From Ga0077527 sp964531455 (GTDB lineage Bacteria; Pseudomonadota; Gammaproteobacteria; Burkholderiales; SG8-41): 64,000 bases of DNA. The DNA lies in assembly GCA_964531455.1 (NCBI GenBank), contig CAZHFZ010000011.1:17297-81296 (forward strand). Direction: 5' to 3'. This document shows, one piece after another, positions 8,150 through 16,647 of this stretch (its first letter is position 1; each line of letters begins with the position of its first letter). The notes below the pieces were generated by a model. It was not told the DNA's origin and made no database searches. It worked only from the letters and a program-made list of their open reading frames with translations. The translations under genes and the position numbers were made by a program.

Positions 8150-8980
8150 ATGGCAACTTACGCAATCGGTGATATTCAGGGCTGCTATGACGAATTGCGG
8201 CGTCTGCTTGATGTTGTCGGCTTCGACACATCGCATGACACGCTCTGGATTGCCGGCGACATCGTCAACCGGGGTCCGCAGACGCTGGCTGTGCTGCGCT
8301 TTCTCAAGAGTCTCGGCAACCGCTCCATCGCCATCCTCGGCAACCATGATCTACATCTGCTGGTGGTCGCTGCCGGAGTACGAAAACCACACCGCGCTGA
8401 CACGCTGGACGAACTCCTGGCAGCTCCGGATTGCGACGAATTGCTGGACTGGTTGCGCAGCCAACGTTTGATGCATGCTGACTCCGGCCTCGGATACGCA
8501 ATGGTGCATGCCGGATTGTTGCCGCAGTGGAGCATCCCCCAGGCACTCCAACTGGCCCGCGAGGTTGAAGCCGTGCTGCAGGGCCCGGATTACCGGGATT
8601 TTCTGCAACAAATGTACGGCAATGATCCGAAGCGCTGGGACGATAACCTTGCCGGTTACGACAGGTTACGCGTCATTGTTAACGCCATGACGCGCCTCAG
8701 GCTGTGCACGCCCGAGGGCACGATGGAGTTTTCACACAAAACCGGTCTGCCGGGCATACCGTCGGGCTACATTCCCTGGTTCGACGTGCCTGGACGCGCG
8801 AGTATTGATACACCGCTGATTTTTGGTCACTGGGCAGCATTGGGACTGTTGCTTCGCCCGAACCTGCTGGCGATTGATTCAGGCTGCGTATGGGGCCGAC
8901 AACTGACTGCCGTGCGACTTGAAGACCGCCGGGTCTTCCAATGCGACTGTGTGGGCGTCAGCGGTTCAGAAGGCGATTGA
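8150..8980 (+). CDS. apaH: Symmetrical bis(5'-nucleosyl)-tetraphosphatase
   Basis: A 276-residue metallophosphatase of the ApaH family, which splits Ap4A into two ADP. The calcineurin-like metal motifs are in order: GDIQGC (7-12), GDIVNRGP (36-43), GNHD (64-67) and FGHWAALG near residue 225. Length and motif spacing match characterised ApaH. ATG 8150 gives the canonical MATYAIGDIQG start; an upstream TTG frame extension overlaps the terminator and is rejected. Its last 23 bases overlap the 3' end of the convergent acyltransferase gene olsA. Confidence 0.95.
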   Translation: MATYAIGDIQGCYDELRRLLDVVGFDTSHDTLWIAGDIVNRGPQTLAVLRFLKSLGNRSIAILGNHDLHLLVVAAGVRKPHRADTLDELLAAPDCDELLDWLRSQRLMHADSGLGYAMVHAGLLPQWSIPQALQLAREVEAVLQGPDYRDFLQQMYGNDPKRWDDNLAGYDRLRVIVNAMTRLRLCTPEGTMEFSHKTGLPGIPSGYIPWFDVPGRASIDTPLIFGHWAALGLLLRPNLLAIDSGCVWGRQLTAVRLEDRRVFQCDCVGVSGSEGD

Positions 8981-9752
8981 CGATCGCGCACCGGGCAGCT
9001 TCCGCCAGCGCGCGGCGATGGGGTACATCTGCCGTCAACAAAGGCAGGAAATGCAGATGCGCATCAATACGCTGCAGGCCAACGATCTGCAAAAGGGTAT
9101 ACCAGAGCGATTTGTCCCCATCATAGGCGGCCTCTTTGCAAAGTGCGCCATCGTGATGTGCGAAGCGCAATGCCACTGGCTGCACGACGGCTCCGGCAAT
9201 CAGAACGGGCTGAAGCAGCGAACTGTGAAAACGCAATACTTCACTTCCATCGCTGGTCGTGCCTTCCGGAAACACGGCTGCCACATCGCCTTCCAGCATC
9301 ACCTCGGCAATCAGCCGGTTAACCCTTGCGGTATCGCTGCGACGTCCGCGTTCGATAAAGAGCGTTCCCGCTTTCGCGCTCAGCCAGCCGATCACCGGCC
9401 ATTTGCGGATCTCCGATTTCGCAACAAAACGAACGGGGATCACCGAGTTCAACACGACTATATCGAGCCAGGAAACGTGATTGACCACAATCATCAGGGG
9501 CCGCGCCATTGCCGGTGCATCATGCACATGAATATGTACACCCAATGTGCGCAGCATCGAGCCGGACCATTTTCTGATGGCTGCCCGACAACGCGATTTC
9601 GAATAAAACGGAAACAACAGTGCGACCGTCAACACGCCCTGCAACACATGTGTGGCGAGGCGTACAAGCCGCAGACTGCGCAAGATCAACGATGTTTTCA
9701 TACCCCGGCTGCCCATGGCAGCCATTATAGAGGGGCACAGAGTTCCGGCCAT
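8958..9752 (-). CDS. olsA: 1-acyl-glycerol-3-phosphate/lyso-ornithine lipid acyltransferase (PlsC domain)
   Basis: A 264-residue membrane-associated acyltransferase with one N-terminal hydrophobic segment (about 33-50), the HX4D motif NHVSWLD (His92, Asp97) and the substrate motif FPEGTTS (161-167). PlsC-fold proteins transfer an acyl chain to a lyso-lipid. The upstream gene overlaps its start by one base and encodes an OlsB-like N-acyltransferase, so the best reading is OlsA, the second step of ornithine-lipid synthesis. A role as a general PlsC is the alternative. The start follows from the TGATG coupling; the methionine at residue 18 is a possible later start. Confidence 0.82.
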   Translation of the reverse strand: MAGTLCPSIMAAMGSRGMKTSLILRSLRLVRLATHVLQGVLTVALLFPFYSKSRCRAAIRKWSGSMLRTLGVHIHVHDAPAMARPLMIVVNHVSWLDIVVLNSVIPVRFVAKSEIRKWPVIGWLSAKAGTLFIERGRRSDTARVNRLIAEVMLEGDVAAVFPEGTTSDGSEVLRFHSSLLQPVLIAGAVVQPVALRFAHHDGALCKEAAYDGDKSLWYTLLQIVGLQRIDAHLHFLPLLTADVPHRRALAEAARCAIVNRLLNR

Positions 9753-10513
9753 CAGGCGCGCAGGAAATGGCGTGCGTAGCGTGCACTCATGCGTGAGAGC
9801 GGCAGCAACATCAGTAAATCGGCAGTATTGAAGTCGGGATCCCAGGCCGGGGCTCCACAGATGTAAGCACCGACGCGGAGGTAACCTTTCACCAGTGCGG
9901 GTGGATCCGCATCAACATCGCGGTCCAGAGCAGCAAGCGGCAACTCGCAACGCGGAAATACGCGGTACTCCGCCGGTGACAGGTGATTGCGTATCAGGCG
10001 GCGATAAATGCTTGCAGCAGCGCAACCGCCGTCGCCCATGCTTAAAGATGCGCAACCGATCAGATAGCGGTAATCATGCCGTGCCGCAAATGCAACCAGA
10101 CCGGACCAGAGCATGGAAATCGTAGATCCGGTGCGGTAATCGGGATGTACGCACGAACGGCCAATTTCAACAGTGGCGGTACGCAACTGCTGGAGACGAG
10201 TCAGATCAAACTCGCCATCTGCATAAAAACTCCCGATCTCCCGCGCCTTCTGTCCCGGTAACAACCGGTAGGTGCCGACCACCTCACCAATACGGGTGTC
10301 GCGTACCAACAGATGTTCGCAATGGGCATCATACAAATCACAATCGATGCCCGACTCTGCGCTGGGAACATTGGCACCCATCTCCTCGGCAAAAACCCGA
10401 TAGCGCAGCCGCTGCGCTTCAAGCACTTCAACGGGGCTGCGGGCAAACGACACCACCAGCGCGGCACCATTGCCAGCGCGGGTTTCTGCAAATTCCAGGG
10501 TTTGGTCCAGCAT
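9752..10513 (-). CDS. olsB: Ornithine-acyl-ACP N-acyltransferase-like protein (GNAT/hemolysin-like)
   Basis: A 253-residue GNAT-like acyltransferase. Typical family features are RLRYRVFAEEMGA near residues 36-48, the short D-x-x-D-A-H-C-E-H-L segment before the core, VEIGRSCVHPDYRTG near 116-130 and LIGCASLSM near 151. This matches OlsB and the 'hemolysin-like' acyltransferases that make 3-hydroxyacyl-ornithine from ornithine and acyl-ACP, the first step of phosphorus-free ornithine-lipid synthesis. A good GGAG ribosome site precedes ATG 10513. Tight coupling to the PlsC-domain gene downstream supports an olsBA pair. Confidence 0.82.
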   Translation of the reverse strand: MLDQTLEFAETRAGNGAALVVSFARSPVEVLEAQRLRYRVFAEEMGANVPSAESGIDCDLYDAHCEHLLVRDTRIGEVVGTYRLLPGQKAREIGSFYADGEFDLTRLQQLRTATVEIGRSCVHPDYRTGSTISMLWSGLVAFAARHDYRYLIGCASLSMGDGGCAAASIYRRLIRNHLSPAEYRVFPRCELPLAALDRDVDADPPALVKGYLRVGAYICGAPAWDPDFNTADLLMLLPLSRMSARYARHFLRA

Positions 10514-10628
10514 CAGGCCTGTCTCCGTCGTTATTGACGGATTCGAGCCTAAGTCTGAAGAATGACAGTGCCGTGAAGAACCGGTTAAAGATCAGTGACA
10601 ACAGCCATGCCGGCTGCGGGCCAGCATG

Positions 10629-11084
10629 TCAGTGCGTGACGCGTGAAGTCCGGCCGTCGGAAAGAATTCGTACACGCTCGCCCGCCTTGAAGGTCTCGTC
10701 GGCCTCCTGAACAATTGCCACCAGTGCACCGCTGTCGAGTTTGACAGTCACCTCAACACCCGTGCGCCGCGTAGTGCCCTGCTCAATTGCCTGACCTGCA
10801 ACACCACCGGCAACGGCACCAAGAACCGCAGCGATGTCGGACCCGCGACCGCCGCCAATCGAACTGCCGGCAATACCGCCAACCACTGCGCCGGCCGCCG
10901 GGCCGACAATGGTCCGGGTGCCTTCGATTTGCACCTGACGAACACTCTCGACAACCCCCATCCGGACATTCTGTTCACGTCGCGCTTCTTCCCGCGAATA
11001 GGAACCGCCGCCGAGGCCCTGCGCGCAGCCGGCGACCACCGTCACCGCCAGCAACAACACTGCAGTCCGAATTCGTCTGTCCAT
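10629..11084 (-). CDS. Glycine-zipper outer-membrane lipoprotein (SlyB/Pcp-like)
   Basis: A 151-residue predicted lipoprotein. The leader ends in VVAGC (Cys20), the middle is a glycine-rich zipper (about 60-101, with repeated G-x-x-x-G such as AGAVVGGIAGSSIGGG), and a C-terminal beta-rich domain follows. This is the architecture of the 17-kDa antigen/SlyB family of outer-membrane lipoproteins, thought to stabilise the envelope. GGAGAAAT upstream of ATG 11084 is a strong ribosome site and decides this start over a longer frame. It lies 14 bases after the PfkB kinase gene on the same strand. Confidence 0.85.
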   Translation of the reverse strand: MDRRIRTAVLLLAVTVVAGCAQGLGGGSYSREEARREQNVRMGVVESVRQVQIEGTRTIVGPAAGAVVGGIAGSSIGGGRGSDIAAVLGAVAGGVAGQAIEQGTTRRTGVEVTVKLDSGALVAIVQEADETFKAGERVRILSDGRTSRVTH

Positions 11085-11098
11085 TTTTATTTCTCCAA

Positions 11099-12034
11099 TC
11101 ACCACAGTTTCATGCCAAATGCCTTGTGGAACAGGTCGGCCACCTCTGCGCGGTCAAACCGGTGGTTCTGCCCACCCCGCCTGGCGATTTTCAGGGAACC
11201 CATCAGCGAAGCCAGGCGTCCGGTCAGTTCCCAATCCGCTCCGGCAGAAAGCCCGTACAACAGGCCGGCGCGAAACGCATCACCACAGCCCGTCGGATCA
11301 AGCACCGCTTCCGGTTTAACGCTTGGGATCTCGATCTGTTTACCTCCGGCATGCACCACAGCCCCCTTGGCCCCCATTGTGACCACAATCGCCTTGACGA
11401 GTTTCGCCAGTTCTTCAAGTTTCTTGCCGGTGCGCTCCTGCAGCATCTGCGCCTCATAATCATTCACCGTGACATAGTCGGCCAAGCGCACGAATTCCTC
11501 GAGTTCCGGTCCGCCAAACATGGGTAGGCCCTGTCCGGGATCAAAGATGAACGGGATCCCCGCCTGGTTAAACTCCTTGGCATGCTGAATCATCCCGTCA
11601 CGCCCGTCGGGTGCAACAATGCCCAGCGTGACGCCTTTGGCATCCGAGACATGGTTCTCATGGGCGTGATTCATCGCACCCGGATGAAACGCGGTAATCT
11701 GATTGTCGTCCAGATCGGTGGTGATGAACGCCTGCGCAGTGAAAGTTCCGGGCACCATGCGGATGCAATCCTGCGCGAGGTTCAGTCGCTGCAAACGCTC
11801 GTCATAGGGCGCAAAGTCATCACCAACAGTGGCCATGATGTGCGCCTCGCCGCCCAGCATTTTCAGCGTGTAAGCGATGTTGCCTGCACAACCGCCGAAT
11901 TCGCGCCGCATGTCGGGCACTAGAAACGCCACGTTAAGAATGTGCAACTGGTCGGGCAGGATGTGATTTTTGAACTGGTCACGGAACACCATGATGGTGT
12001 CGTAGGCCATCGAACCGCAAATGAGGGTGGACAT
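11099..12034 (-). CDS. PfkB-family carbohydrate/nucleoside kinase (adenosine-kinase-like)
   Basis: A 311-residue ribokinase-fold protein. It has the N-terminal GSMAYDTIM strand, the di-Gly lid region REFGGCAGNIAYTL near residue 45 and the C-terminal PfkB signature DPTGCGDAFRAGLL near 250, whose Asp is the catalytic base. The signature has Cys where most members have Ala (GAGD). The family phosphorylates sugars or nucleosides. The branch with 'FGGCAGNIAY' is usually called adenosine kinase-like, but the substrate is not certain. The first ATG giving the family N-terminus is 12034, with an extended -10 promoter just upstream. Confidence 0.85.
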   Translation of the reverse strand: MSTLICGSMAYDTIMVFRDQFKNHILPDQLHILNVAFLVPDMRREFGGCAGNIAYTLKMLGGEAHIMATVGDDFAPYDERLQRLNLAQDCIRMVPGTFTAQAFITTDLDDNQITAFHPGAMNHAHENHVSDAKGVTLGIVAPDGRDGMIQHAKEFNQAGIPFIFDPGQGLPMFGGPELEEFVRLADYVTVNDYEAQMLQERTGKKLEELAKLVKAIVVTMGAKGAVVHAGGKQIEIPSVKPEAVLDPTGCGDAFRAGLLYGLSAGADWELTGRLASLMGSLKIARRGGQNHRFDRAEVADLFHKAFGMKLW

Positions 12035-12064
12035 CAGATGACGCCTTGAATAATGGGAGGCCGG

Positions 12065-12073
12065 ATTATAACA
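12065..12073 (-). promoter_or_regulatory. Extended -10 promoter element for the PfkB kinase gene
   Basis: On the minus strand the sequence reads TGTTATAAT, an extended -10 (TGnTATAAT) with a perfect hexamer at 12065-12070. It lies 31 bases before ATG 12034. No convincing -35 box is present, which is common for extended -10 promoters. Confidence 0.5.
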
Positions 12074-12149
12074 ATGCGGCCTGTCACCATCCGGCGACGG
12101 GTTGGAATAGCCCCCGTCCTGCAGCATAATCAACCTTGCCGACTTCCTC

Positions 12150-12177
12150 TTGCCGGCTCCGATAACCCACCTATAAA
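12150..12177 (+). promoter_or_regulatory. Predicted sigma-70 promoter for mscL
   Basis: TTGCCG (12150-12155) and TATAAA (12172-12177) are separated by 16 bases, about 30 bases before ATG 12207. The match is moderate (4/6 and 5/6). Confidence 0.4.
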
Positions 12178-12206
12178 CCAATAATTTTCAGCGAGGAACA
12201 GCCAAC

Positions 12207-12632
12207 ATGTTCAAGGAGTTCAGGGAATTCGCAATGCGCGGCAATGTTGTCGACATGGCCGTCGGCATTATCATCGGTGCAGCCTTCGGCAAGATCGTCG
12301 AATCGCTGGTAAAAGATCTGATCATGCCGCCGATCGGCATGCTGCTGGGCAAGGTCGACTTTGCCAACCTGTTCGTCGTGTTGCGCGAAGGTGCAACGGC
12401 AGGTCCTTACCTCAGCGTCGATGCCGCGCAGAAAGCCGGTGCGGTGACCTTCAACTATGGCGTGTTCATCAACACCTGCATCAGTTTCGTGATTGTCGCC
12501 TTTGCGGTTTTCCTGCTGATCCGCTCCATCAACAAGATGAAAAAGGAAGAAGCGGCAGCTCCTGCCGCCCCCGCGGCGCCTCCGGAAGACGTATTGCTGT
12601 TGCGTGAAATCCGCGATGCGTTGAAAAAATAA
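12207..12632 (+). CDS. mscL: Large-conductance mechanosensitive channel
   Basis: A 141-residue inner-membrane channel subunit close to the family's usual 136. The start MFKEFREFAMRGNVVDMAVG is the conserved amphipathic helix plus pore-lining TM1. A periplasmic loop and TM2 (about 87-107) follow, and a cytoplasmic helix (EDVLLLREIRDALKK) closes the protein. An Ala/Pro-rich insert at about 115-125 links TM2 to that helix. MscL opens under hypo-osmotic tension and releases solutes. It is transcribed alone and followed by a strong terminator. Confidence 0.97.
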   Translation: MFKEFREFAMRGNVVDMAVGIIIGAAFGKIVESLVKDLIMPPIGMLLGKVDFANLFVVLREGATAGPYLSVDAAQKAGAVTFNYGVFINTCISFVIVAFAVFLLIRSINKMKKEEAAAPAAPAAPPEDVLLLREIRDALKK

Positions 12633-12651
12633 AGCTCCGCACCCCAGGAAC

Positions 12652-12677
12652 AAAACGCACCCGGACGGGTGCGTTTT
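12652..12677. terminator. Bidirectional intrinsic terminator between mscL and gcvH
   Basis: A perfect 11-bp stem, AAAACGCACCC / GGGTGCGTTTT, with a GGAC loop, starts 20 bases after the mscL stop. The A and T tracts at both ends let it serve mscL on the plus strand and possibly gcvH on the minus strand. Confidence 0.88.
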
Positions 12678-12688
12678 AATTTATGCTT

Positions 12689-12714
12689 AAATTATTGATT
12701 TTAAACAATAATTT
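12689..12714. repeat. AT-rich inverted repeat between mscL terminator and gcvH
   Basis: A perfect 9-bp inverted repeat, AAATTATTG / CAATAATTT, with an 8-base loop ATTTTAAA. It shares the 11-mer TTTTAAACAAT (12699-12709) and the overall geometry with the repeat at 3429-3454. It sits directly after a complete GC-rich terminator, so termination does not need it. Confidence 0.5.
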
Positions 12715-12738
12715 TAATTTACACGCTCCGAATCTCTC

Positions 12739-13128
12739 TCAATTTTTTTCAGCCTCAGCAACCTTCTGATACGCCTGCGCATCCAGCAGATTGTCCATCT
12801 CCGCGGCATTTTCAGGTCGGATACGGAACATCCATGCGGCATACGGATCGTCATTGACCTGCTCCGGGGCGTCGGACAACACCTCGTTGACGGCAACAAC
12901 CTCGCCGGAAACCGGGCTGTAGACATCCGATGCGGCCTTCACCGATTCAACAACACCGCAGGCTTCACCCTGCTGCACCCGACTGCCCGGCGCGGGATTC
13001 TGCACAAATACGACGTCACCTAACTGCTCCTGCGCGTGGTCAGTGATGCCGACTGAAATCAGGCCATCACTCTCGCGGCGAGCCCACTGATGGGTGGCGT
13101 TGTACTTCAGGTGCTCCGGTGTGTTCAT
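12739..13128 (-). CDS. gcvH: Glycine cleavage system H protein
   Basis: A 129-residue lipoyl carrier. The lipoylation site is Lys64 in ESVKAASD, embedded in the usual GVVESVKAASDVYSPVSG hammerhead region. HQWARRE near the N-terminus and DPYAAWMFRI near the C-terminus are also conserved. It shuttles the aminomethyl group between the P, T and L proteins of glycine cleavage. Unlike the common gcvT-gcvH-gcvP order, neither partner gene is adjacent here. The neighbour upstream is the zinc-ribbon protein gene, so the partners must lie elsewhere in the genome. Confidence 0.96.
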   Translation of the reverse strand: MNTPEHLKYNATHQWARRESDGLISVGITDHAQEQLGDVVFVQNPAPGSRVQQGEACGVVESVKAASDVYSPVSGEVVAVNEVLSDAPEQVNDDPYAAWMFRIRPENAAEMDNLLDAQAYQKVAEAEKN

Positions 13129-13204
13129 TTCAACTCCGTCTAAAATTTCAATTGGCCTGACAGACAGGGCTGGCGGTTGTAATCAGGGCGCTACAGCAGC
13201 GCCT

Positions 13205-14200
13205 TTATCCGCCCGGTGCGGCCAACACGGCCAGACGGAAACCGGCAGCGCCCAGATTGCCGGTTTCCAGCCCGAGCCTGACCGTCAATTCGGCATTCGC
13301 CGCAATGCCGGAACCGGTGTCACGACCTGCCGCCAAATAGTCATCAGGCAGGAAGATGCGCCGCGCCAGTGTGTGATCGTTGACGTTGGTCAATACCAGG
13401 TCAAGAGCCGGGTAAGCGACTTCATAGCCCGCATGATTGCGCAAGGTTGCCGTCAGCTGAATCCGATTGGGGTTTGCCGGGTCTATCACCTGCAGGTCTG
13501 ATGCCTCAATCAGGATCAACTGCGGCCGCTGCGGCAAAACCACGCTACATCCTGCCTGTGCACATATCCAGCCTAACCACTGCTTCGCCAGGGGATGTTG
13601 GGCTGCGACTTCACTCCGGTAAAAAAACAGCCCCTGTAAAATCAGCGCAACCACCATCACCGCAATTCCGGCATGCAAGCCCCTGCGGCGCGGAAGGGCC
13701 GGCGGCACTTCAGGCCTTGCCTGTGTAAAGGGGTTGTCGGCATCCGGGGTAACGGCGCTTGCGCTGCCATCGACAGGCAACTCCGCAGCTATCTGGACCG
13801 TTTCTCCGGGTAACGCCTCCGCCGGCGCTGGACGAACAGACTCCTCTTCGACCGGCACGACGGCTTCCAGCGCAAAGTCAGGCTGCTGACCGGAAACAGG
13901 AGCCTCCACAGTAACCGGCTCCGCCTGAACGGCATGATCTGCAGCAATGATTTCGGATTCGGGCAATGCATCGATTTGCGGCAGCGGTGGAGCAATATCC
14001 TGCTCGACAACAGGATCAACAGCCGGTTGGCTTTGGGGCTCGAAAGCCGCGGGCTCCGGTGCAAGCGCGGCGAGCGCATCAAATACCTGCATGCAACGGC
14101 CACATCGCACCTGACCGCCATGCGCCTGCAACTGGCCCGTTGTTACACGGAACACCGTACGACAGTGGACGCAGCGCGTAGTAAGGGTTGACGGTGCCAT
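13205..14200 (-). CDS. Zinc-ribbon (MJ0042-type) and DUF3426 membrane protein
   Basis: A 331-residue protein in three parts. First is an N-terminal zinc ribbon with C10-x2-C13 and C33-x2-C36. Next comes a long acidic, Pro/Ala/Val-rich linker (about 45-165). Last are a single membrane helix (about 178-196) and a C-terminal DUF3426 domain of about 120 residues. The architecture is standard in Betaproteobacteria directly downstream of prmA. The function is unknown; it probably anchors a zinc-ribbon domain at the membrane. It follows prmA by 80 bases on the same strand. Confidence 0.85.
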   Translation of the reverse strand: MAPSTLTTRCVHCRTVFRVTTGQLQAHGGQVRCGRCMQVFDALAALAPEPAAFEPQSQPAVDPVVEQDIAPPLPQIDALPESEIIAADHAVQAEPVTVEAPVSGQQPDFALEAVVPVEEESVRPAPAEALPGETVQIAAELPVDGSASAVTPDADNPFTQARPEVPPALPRRRGLHAGIAVMVVALILQGLFFYRSEVAAQHPLAKQWLGWICAQAGCSVVLPQRPQLILIEASDLQVIDPANPNRIQLTATLRNHAGYEVAYPALDLVLTNVNDHTLARRIFLPDDYLAAGRDTGSGIAANAELTVRLGLETGNLGAAGFRLAVLAAPGG

Positions 14201-14280
14201 CAGGTTTTCAGGAATTCGGCATGCGATGCTTGAATGTGCCTATGATACCCAACGAGGCGCCCCGGCAGCAGTAACGAAAA

Positions 14281-15177
14281 TCATGGCAGATTGCGGCGAC
14301 CGGTCAGAAGAACCCAGCCCTCATCCGTGTCAGCGCGCATCATCGTGAATTTCGGTGCATAGGCCTCAAGCACGGCATCGGCCTGTTCGACAAGAATGCC
14401 GGAGAGCGCAATCCGGCCGCCGGGCCTGGTCAGCCGCGCCAATAGCGGAGCCAGCACTGTCAGGGGATTGGCGAGTATGTTGGCAACAACGATCTGCGCC
14501 GGTCCGGCCACATCCTGTTCTGCCGTCGCCAGGGTGACATCCACACCGTTGTTTTGCGCGTTCTGTTGCGCAGCCAGAACCGCCTGAGGATCAATATCGA
14601 TTCCGCACGCGTTCGCTGCGCCCAGTTTCATCGCGGCGATCGCCAGGATTCCCGAGCCACAGCCGTAATCCAGAACATCAGCATCAGGCGTCACCGTTTC
14701 GGCCAGCCAGCGCAGGCAAAGCCGCGTCGTCGGATGCGCGCCGGTGCCGAAAGCCACGCCGGGGTCAAGTGCGATGTTGATTGCGCCGGGGTCCGGCGGC
14801 GTGTGCCAACTCGGCACAACCCACAGCCGTGGAGTAATTTGGATCGGGTGAAACTGGCTCTGGGTCAGGCGCACCCAATCGGCATCCTCTACGCGTTCAA
14901 TGCTGAAAGCAGACGTCGCAGAAAGTCTGGCAGCTGCCAGCGCCTCCGGCACCAGGGCATAGAGATCAGCATCAACGGCAAACAACGCCCCTACACGATT
15001 GGTGTGCCAACCGCTGACCGGTACCTCTCCGGGTTCTGCAAATATGGGCCGTTCGTCGACAGTGCCTGCAGCAGCATCCTGCACATCCACGGCAAGTGCA
15101 CCGACTTCCAGCAATGCATCGCTGAGAATTTCGACAGATTCTTCAGCGGTCTCAATGATTGCGCACAGCCAGGGCAT
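14281..15177 (-). CDS. prmA: Ribosomal protein L11 methyltransferase
   Basis: A 298-residue two-domain enzyme: an N-terminal substrate-recognition domain (to about 110) and a Rossmann methyltransferase domain. The latter has GVAFGTGAHPTTRLCL (near residue 140), the SAM-binding DYGCGSGILAIAA (near 170) and the motif IVVANILANPL (near 233). PrmA trimethylates L11 at Lys and N-terminal positions using SAM. It lies 27 bases after accC in the conserved accB-accC-prmA order. Confidence 0.95.
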   Translation of the reverse strand: MPWLCAIIETAEESVEILSDALLEVGALAVDVQDAAAGTVDERPIFAEPGEVPVSGWHTNRVGALFAVDADLYALVPEALAAARLSATSAFSIERVEDADWVRLTQSQFHPIQITPRLWVVPSWHTPPDPGAINIALDPGVAFGTGAHPTTRLCLRWLAETVTPDADVLDYGCGSGILAIAAMKLGAANACGIDIDPQAVLAAQQNAQNNGVDVTLATAEQDVAGPAQIVVANILANPLTVLAPLLARLTRPGGRIALSGILVEQADAVLEAYAPKFTMMRADTDEGWVLLTGRRNLP

Positions 15178-15204
15178 CGGATACTCCGGTCAGACCACTA
15201 CCCG

Positions 15205-16560
15205 CTATTCTGCGCGGGTCAACTTGGCAAGGCGCTCTTCGAGGTAATGAATGCTTGTGCCGCCACGGCGAAATGCGGTGTCGCTCATCAACTCCTGGTG
15301 CAGCGGCAAATTGGTCTTGATACCTTCGATGACCATTTCCGAAAGAGCAATGTGCATTTTCGCAATGGCTTGCTCGCGGGTGTCCCCGTATGTGATGATT
15401 TTGCCGAGCAATGAATCGTAATTCGGCGGCACGAAATAACCGCTGTAAGCGTGCGAGTCCACACGAACGCCGGGGCCGCCGGGCATGTGCAGCGAGGTAA
15501 TACGTCCAGGCGACGGCGTAAACTTGTATGGATCCTCGGCATTGATGCGACATTCGATCGCATGCCCTTTGGTAACCACGTCTTTCTGGCGAATCATCAT
15601 TTTTTCGCCGGCAGCGATACGAATCTGCCACTGCACGAGGTCCAGCCCGGTCACGCATTCGGTAACCGGATGCTCGACCTGCAAACGTGTGTTCATTTCA
15701 ATAAAAAAGTACTCGCCGCCCTCATACAGGAACTCGAAAGTTCCGGCACCCTGGTAACCAATCCTGCGGCAGGCTTCAGCGCACCGTTCGCCGATCTTGG
15801 CGCGAGCGCGGGCATCCAGTAGCGGGGCTGGCGCCTCTTCAATGATTTTCTGGTGACGGCGCTGCATCGAGCAATCGCGATCACCGAGAAAGACCGCATT
15901 CTTGTGTTTGTCTGCCAGCACCTGAATCTCGATGTGCCGTGGCTTTTCGAGATACTTCTCCATGTAAACCGACGGATTGCCGAACGCAGCGTGCGCTTCT
16001 GCACGCGTGGTGTTAACCGCATGGATCAGCGCGGCCTCGGTATGCACAACGCGCATGCCGCGTCCGCCACCGCCGCCCGCCGCCTTGATGATCACTGGAT
16101 ATCGGATCTGCCGCGCAATCTTGACGATTTCCTTGGGATCTTCGGGCAAAGCCCCTTCCATCCCGGGCACCACGGGCACACCTGCCTTTTTCATCGCATT
16201 TTTCGCACTGACCTTGTCGCCCATCAGGCGTATGGTCTCGGCCTTGGGCCCGATGAAGGTAAATCCACTCTGCTCGACACGCTCGGCGAAATCAGCGTTT
16301 TCAGACAGAAAACCATAACCGGGGTGAATCGCCTGGGCATCCGTGACCTCGGCTGCGCTGATGATTGCCGGCACATTAAGGTAGCTGCCGCTGGATGGCG
16401 CCGGTCCGATGCAGACCGACTCGTCCGCCAGCCGCACATATTTGGCCTCGGCATCCGCCTCGGAATGCACGACAACGGTCTTGATGCCCATTTCACGGCA
16501 TGCCCGCTGGATACGCAGGGCGATTTCGCCACGATTGGCTATGAGAATTTTGTCGAACAT
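15205..16560 (-). CDS. accC: Acetyl-CoA carboxylase, biotin carboxylase subunit
   Basis: A 451-residue ATP-grasp enzyme of the usual AccC length (about 449). It begins MFDKILIANRGEIALRI, has the glycine-rich ATP loop KAAGGGGGRGM near residue 160 and the active-site segment FIEMNTRLQVEHPVTE near 285. It carboxylates biotin on AccB with bicarbonate and ATP, the first half-reaction of malonyl-CoA synthesis. It is separated from accB by 87 bases on the same strand. Confidence 0.97.
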   Translation of the reverse strand: MFDKILIANRGEIALRIQRACREMGIKTVVVHSEADAEAKYVRLADESVCIGPAPSSGSYLNVPAIISAAEVTDAQAIHPGYGFLSENADFAERVEQSGFTFIGPKAETIRLMGDKVSAKNAMKKAGVPVVPGMEGALPEDPKEIVKIARQIRYPVIIKAAGGGGGRGMRVVHTEAALIHAVNTTRAEAHAAFGNPSVYMEKYLEKPRHIEIQVLADKHKNAVFLGDRDCSMQRRHQKIIEEAPAPLLDARARAKIGERCAEACRRIGYQGAGTFEFLYEGGEYFFIEMNTRLQVEHPVTECVTGLDLVQWQIRIAAGEKMMIRQKDVVTKGHAIECRINAEDPYKFTPSPGRITSLHMPGGPGVRVDSHAYSGYFVPPNYDSLLGKIITYGDTREQAIAKMHIALSEMVIEGIKTNLPLHQELMSDTAFRRGGTSIHYLEERLAKLTRAE

Positions 16561-16647
16561 GGATTCAGGTTATCCCCGGCGGCGCAATCATCCGGAAGTT
16601 ATCTGCAACTGGCGGTTCCGAACTAACTGAAACAGGTTTTAAAAGGA

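Noticed and set aside
13129..13204. Glycine riboswitch upstream of gcvH
   Set aside because: The gap to the next gene is only 76 bases and shows none of the paired glycine-aptamer elements I could recognise.
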